DNA from: Xenia sp. Carnegie-2017
Taxonomy: Eukaryota > Cnidaria > Anthozoa > Malacalcyonacea > Xeniidae
Assembly: GCF_021976095.1 (NCBI RefSeq)
Contig: NW_025813447.1
Span: 4,752,349-4,816,348, forward strand
Direction: 5' to 3'
DNA length: 64,000 nt
Below are positions 60,701 to 64,000 of this stretch, in pieces. Both the position numbers and the translations under genes were made by a program. Under the pieces are notes generated by a model that had not been told where the DNA came from, did not search any database, and saw only the letters and a program-made list of their open reading frames with translations. Each line of letters starts with the position of its first letter. Position 1 is the stretch's first letter.

Positions 60701-61816
60701 AGCGACTGCACTATGATCTGGAACTGATAATTTGTTATAAATCTCTAGAGCTTTTCATAGCACTCTTTGGATTTGTCGTATTCTTCTGTTTCAAAATAGA
60801 GATCACCAAGATTGTTTAAACTAAAAGCGTTTTTAACAGGATCTGAACCCAATAAATTTTTACGCTTTTCCCGAGATTTTTCATGAAACTCTTTTGCTTT
60901 GTGATATTCTCCACTTTCTTCACACACTAAACCAAGATTGTTTGAAAACTTAGCAATATCAATGCGATCTGGCATAATAATCTTTTATGAACGGTCAGAG
61001 GTATTTCATTGAGTTTTTTTGCTTTCTCATATTTTATTATGAGACTTTCATTATGAAATTCTTTTACTTTTTCATACTTTTCATAGTTTCCGTAAAACAG
61101 TTTACCAAAATTACTCAAGGGACTAGTAATATCACCACGATCTGGACCTAACGAATTTTGACAAATTTGTAGAAATTTTTTATAAAACTTTTCAGCTTTT
61201 GTTATATTCTTAAATAATGAAATCCAATCCGAGCCGAATTTTTTCTTTTTATATACCATTTTTTTGGAACCAATTATCAATTATTTATGTTTGCATTAGT
61301 TAAGCTTGCATTTATGCATAATTTATGAATTAGAGCATTTAAAACAAAGAATTAAAATAGCTTGCGATTTGAAAGCTAAGCGTTCGCTTAGGCGTCAACC
61401 AAAATTCCTAAAGCTTTTTAGCTTGAAAAAACATTTGCTATGTTTTAAACCTATTTTTTCCAATTCCTTTCTGGCTGTGTCATTTTCATAAGCAAACTTC
61501 TTCAAAAGTAGTGTACAACAATTGGATTTTTATTCTGCAAGTATTCATTATTTGCCAATATTTACTGTCAGATAAATTGACAATCCAACACTTTTCATTT
61601 TAAGAAAAATTTTGGCAATTGTAAGAGTTCCCACGAAGAAATTTCCATAAAAGTGAAACGATTTGATTAAAACTAAACGGAATTTAGAACACTTAAAATT
61701 AAGAAAGAGAATTTTTTTTCACCTTGCCCTGCCTCATTCACATCTTTGACGATATGTGAATTATCAAAAACAGAAGATTCTTCCTCTGAATTAGCAGGCA
61801 TTCCATTCCCGTTCAT
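57702..61816 (-). CDS. TPR-Death adaptor-like protein
   Basis: Exons on the minus strand: 61816-61723 (start MNGNGMPANSEEESSVFDNS, donor CAAG|GTGAAA), a TPR exon from about 61250 to 60208 (donor CACG|GTGAGT), linker 59587-59516 (DLATDEFPNAMENEHLRGIQ) and Death exon 57980-57702. The phase-1 joins between the last three agree. The array has about seven kinesin-light-chain-type 42-residue repeats (LGPDHVQVAVILNNLGNVYM, EYEKAKELYEKTLGIRKKLL), a protein-binding surface. The last exon matches the Death domains at 47.7 and 51.5 kb (YLLKLAGKVSGEW, WYEELAGAFHRIGKGSLA). Four frame breaks each correspond to one lost A (T on plus) at 60983-60986, 60752-60755, 57931-57933 and 57896-57900. The acceptor of the TPR exon is unclear. 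The 61816 exon might instead belong to the kinase gene upstream. Confidence 0.75.
58917..59330. repeat. dispersed repeat with hairpin head, copy 2
   Basis: Matches 17640-18050 through AAATAAAAGATGTTTACTGT, the inverted hairpin arm, GACTGATTGATTGTT and ACCAATCAGCGAACGC. It lies in the intron between the linker and Death exons of the TPR-Death gene. Confidence 0.8.
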
Positions 61817-62163
61817 ACTAGTTTTTCTTTGTCATTTTATCCTTATCTATAATAGTGAAGAATTTGTAATAAAAATTAAATAGTCTTCTGTATATATACA
61901 ATGCTTGTATTAATTTATAGATTACGAACTATATAATAATAAAGAATAAAAGTGAAATAATAATGAGAAAACGTACAATGACTGATAATATCAAAGATTC
62001 TCATAGAAATATCGATAATTATAACTTAAAAAATGATCAACCAACACATGGTGTTAATGTCATGTAACAATATTGCTTAATTAAACGTATTATTTAACGA
62101 GTACATAATGAAACTATCTATGGTGAAAATTTCAATGCTTACCTTTAAGTTCTGAATTGTTTT

Positions 62164-63533
62164 TTAATTTTTTATTTGACCTGAAAGCTGCGTGCACCCG
62201 AACAGGAGATCGGGGAATGTTTTGAGAAAGTACAACTTGTGATCGCCAATCTTATAAAATGGTTGTGGTCTAGGCCGAGGTCGATCATTCCAATGCTGCC
62301 CAAGATTTCGAATAAGTCTCAAGCATTCTGTCCAAGAAGATTCATACCCACGAATTTTTCCATTCACCTCATCTGTGGTAAAATAAGCATATACATCACT
62401 ATCAATTCGACTTCTCCAGTCAGATGATTCATTATTTATTTGAAGGACCACACTTGACTGGGTATCATTTGTCTTAATTGCCAGTTGGTTCCCAACTTTA
62501 CATAACATTTCAAATTTCTCATCATCTGACATAAAAAATGGGTGTTTTAGCGCCTCGTTGGCAGATGGCCTGTCTTCTGGCGAGCGATTTAACATCCACA
62601 TCAAAAGGTCTTTCAGCGTTTTATTCTTGATTTCATCCAAGCCAACAGGGTTTCCTTTCAACATGTTGTCCAATCTATGACGTTTCACTCCAAAAGGATG
62701 TTGCCCTTTTGTTTCGACATAATAAGCCACCATTCCGGCATTCTAAAATAATAAAAAACGTGAAAGCAAAGATAAAATGTCAGAAAATTTAATTTAAATG
62801 TATGTTCTACAAATGTTAGTATTTCCTACACCTACATATACATCAGATTTTTTTTTGTAACGTCCTTTATCTACTTTGTCTTTATCTTCCCGATATGACT
62901 CAGGAGCAATCCAATACTCAGTTCCCGTGTTAGCGTTGCTTTCATATGTGCTAAACTCATCATTTAATATTCGACTAATTCCAAAGTCCGCGATCAAAAA
63001 TTTGCCATGTGAGTCTCGGAGAACATTGGAAGGCTTCAAATCGCGATGAAGAATAGGATTTTTGCCAGAATGAAGATCAGCTAGCCCATTTAAAATTTGT
63101 CTAAGAATATCAGGAAGAGCTTTTTGAAGGTCTTCTATGGTAGAATCCTCCACAAACTTCTTCAATGATTCTTCGCATAAGTCTAATATTAAATAAACAT
63201 AGTCCGTTCCAGTATCTTCCTCTAAGAAGTAATAATTCACGACATATTTCGACTCCCTTGCATTGAATTCATTTAAAATTTTTTTTTCGTGCTGTGCAGG
63301 CTGTAGGTAGTTATTTCTACGCATTCTTTTTACTGCTTTGCCGTAACCATCCTTTGTCAGTCCAAGAAAGACACGGGTTTCGTTGCTTCCTTGGCCAAGG
63401 CTAAATTCGTCCGAGAAAATTACACGTAAATTGCCCTTATGTTCAATTTCTGGTTTAGGACAACACAATTTTGACAACAGTTCTCCATGCTTGACAGAAT
63501 GACCAAGATATTCCCATTTTTGAAACTGAATTT
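62164..63533 (-). CDS. RNase L/IRE1-like kinase-KEN endoribonuclease, 5' end outside the window
   Basis: Protein kinase fold joined to a KEN ribonuclease domain, as in IRE1 (mRNA cleavage in ER stress) and RNase L (antiviral RNA decay). Exons 63533-62836 and 62742-62164 join in phase (KKKSDVY|NAGMVAYYV). Kinase motifs: glycine loop LGQGSNETRVFLG, Lys in KAVKRM, HRDLKPSNVL, DFGISRIL, GTEYWIAPE, then PEDRPSANEALKHPFF. The KEN part has LRLIRNLGQHWND and KLYFLKTFPDLLFG, closely matching the RNase L pattern RNLGEH...LYFQKTFPDL and keeping the Arg, Asn and His of the active site. No frame break. The upstream sensor domain is outside the window, so IRE1-like (luminal/TM) and RNase L-like (ankyrin) forms cannot be told apart; the KEN residues lean to RNase L. 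Confidence 0.9.
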
Positions 63534-64000
63534 CTTGAAAAGACATAAAAAAGTACCATTTACAAAGGGGAGTGAAACAAATATATTCAAGGAATAAGTA
63601 TATCGAATTCACCCTTAACACATGGGATTTGGATAACCACTTTATACATTGATAAAATCTTAGCAATTACTGATAACGATGTAAAAAAGTACTCAAGTGC
63701 AAATGTACATCTGTTCAATACGCAAACATGTCTTTGTTAAGATTGAGGGAAGCTGATACAAAAAATCGTTCTTTATTAAAAATGTAGTGCTTTTTTGCAC
63801 AACCTATGTTTAAGTTTAAAAAATTGCTATCCAATGAATAACACTATCAGGCTTCGTGCAACTAGTTACTGCTATACAACCTAATGTTTATTGAAATATT
63901 TTGAGCGTAGAAAAATTAAAGTTTCTGGAGCTTATTGTTATTATTTAAAGTATATATTTCATAACGGAAGATAACAGAATGGCTCTACTTTAGCAATAGA
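63534..64000. other. upstream intron of the kinase-KEN gene
   Basis: A TTTTCAAG acceptor-like site lies at 63534. The frame stays open to 63666, but the extra residues look unlike a domain. No further exon seen before the edge. Confidence 0.45.

Noticed and set aside
1-64000. CRISPR arrays, operons, riboswitches, Shine-Dalgarno sites
   Set aside because: The window is animal nuclear DNA with spliced genes; the tandem repeats lack CRISPR spacer structure.

Overview
This looks like AT-rich, intron-rich nuclear DNA of an invertebrate animal. The reasons are short GT-AG introns, exon borders that match vertebrate orthologues, a replication-type histone with its 3' stem-loop, hAT, Penelope and Polinton remains, and many short inverted-repeat elements. 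A cnidarian, sponge or tunicate would fit. The sequence alone does not decide which.

Layout. At 1-4.1 kb (minus) lies the 5' half of a cytosolic phospholipase A2 (cPLA2) gene that runs off the left edge. A broken hAT transposon follows at 4.5-6.8 kb. A solitary H2B gene with CCAAT box, TATA box and histone stem-loop is at 10.8-11.4 kb. From 12.9 to 29 kb there is a tandem array of four divergent Rho-family GTPase genes (plus), packed with foldback elements, minisatellites and repeated upstream blocks. A Polinton DNA polymerase fossil is at 30.2-30.6 kb. A complete second cPLA2 gene covers 32.2-45.5 kb (plus): 16 exons, 2064 nt of coding sequence, 687 residues, all phases consistent. One orphan p38 MAPK exon with a stop lies just behind it (45.9 kb, minus).

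The right third, all minus strand, holds a family of Death-domain terminal exons (47.7-48.0, 51.5-51.8, 57.7-58.0 kb), a TPR array (60.2-61.3 kb) that splices in phase to one of them, and an RNase L/IRE1-like kinase-KEN ribonuclease gene (62.2-63.5 kb) running off the right edge. A Penelope-like retroelement sits between at 53.0-54.7 kb.

Main points of interest. (1) All four Rho copies lack the glycine equal to Ras Gly12, two also carry Leu at the position of Ras Gln61, and the three with a second exon read LKKD instead of NKxD. This is an unusual GTPase cluster. (2) A kinase-KEN RNase gene lies next to a TPR-Death adaptor gene, a possible innate-immune or stress module. (3) Every frame break I could place in host genes (eight) is one A missing from a coding-strand A run, which points to assembly errors as much as to pseudogenes. 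(4) A 409-bp element with perfect 41-bp ends and a 9-bp target duplication sits 12 bases from a Rho splice acceptor.
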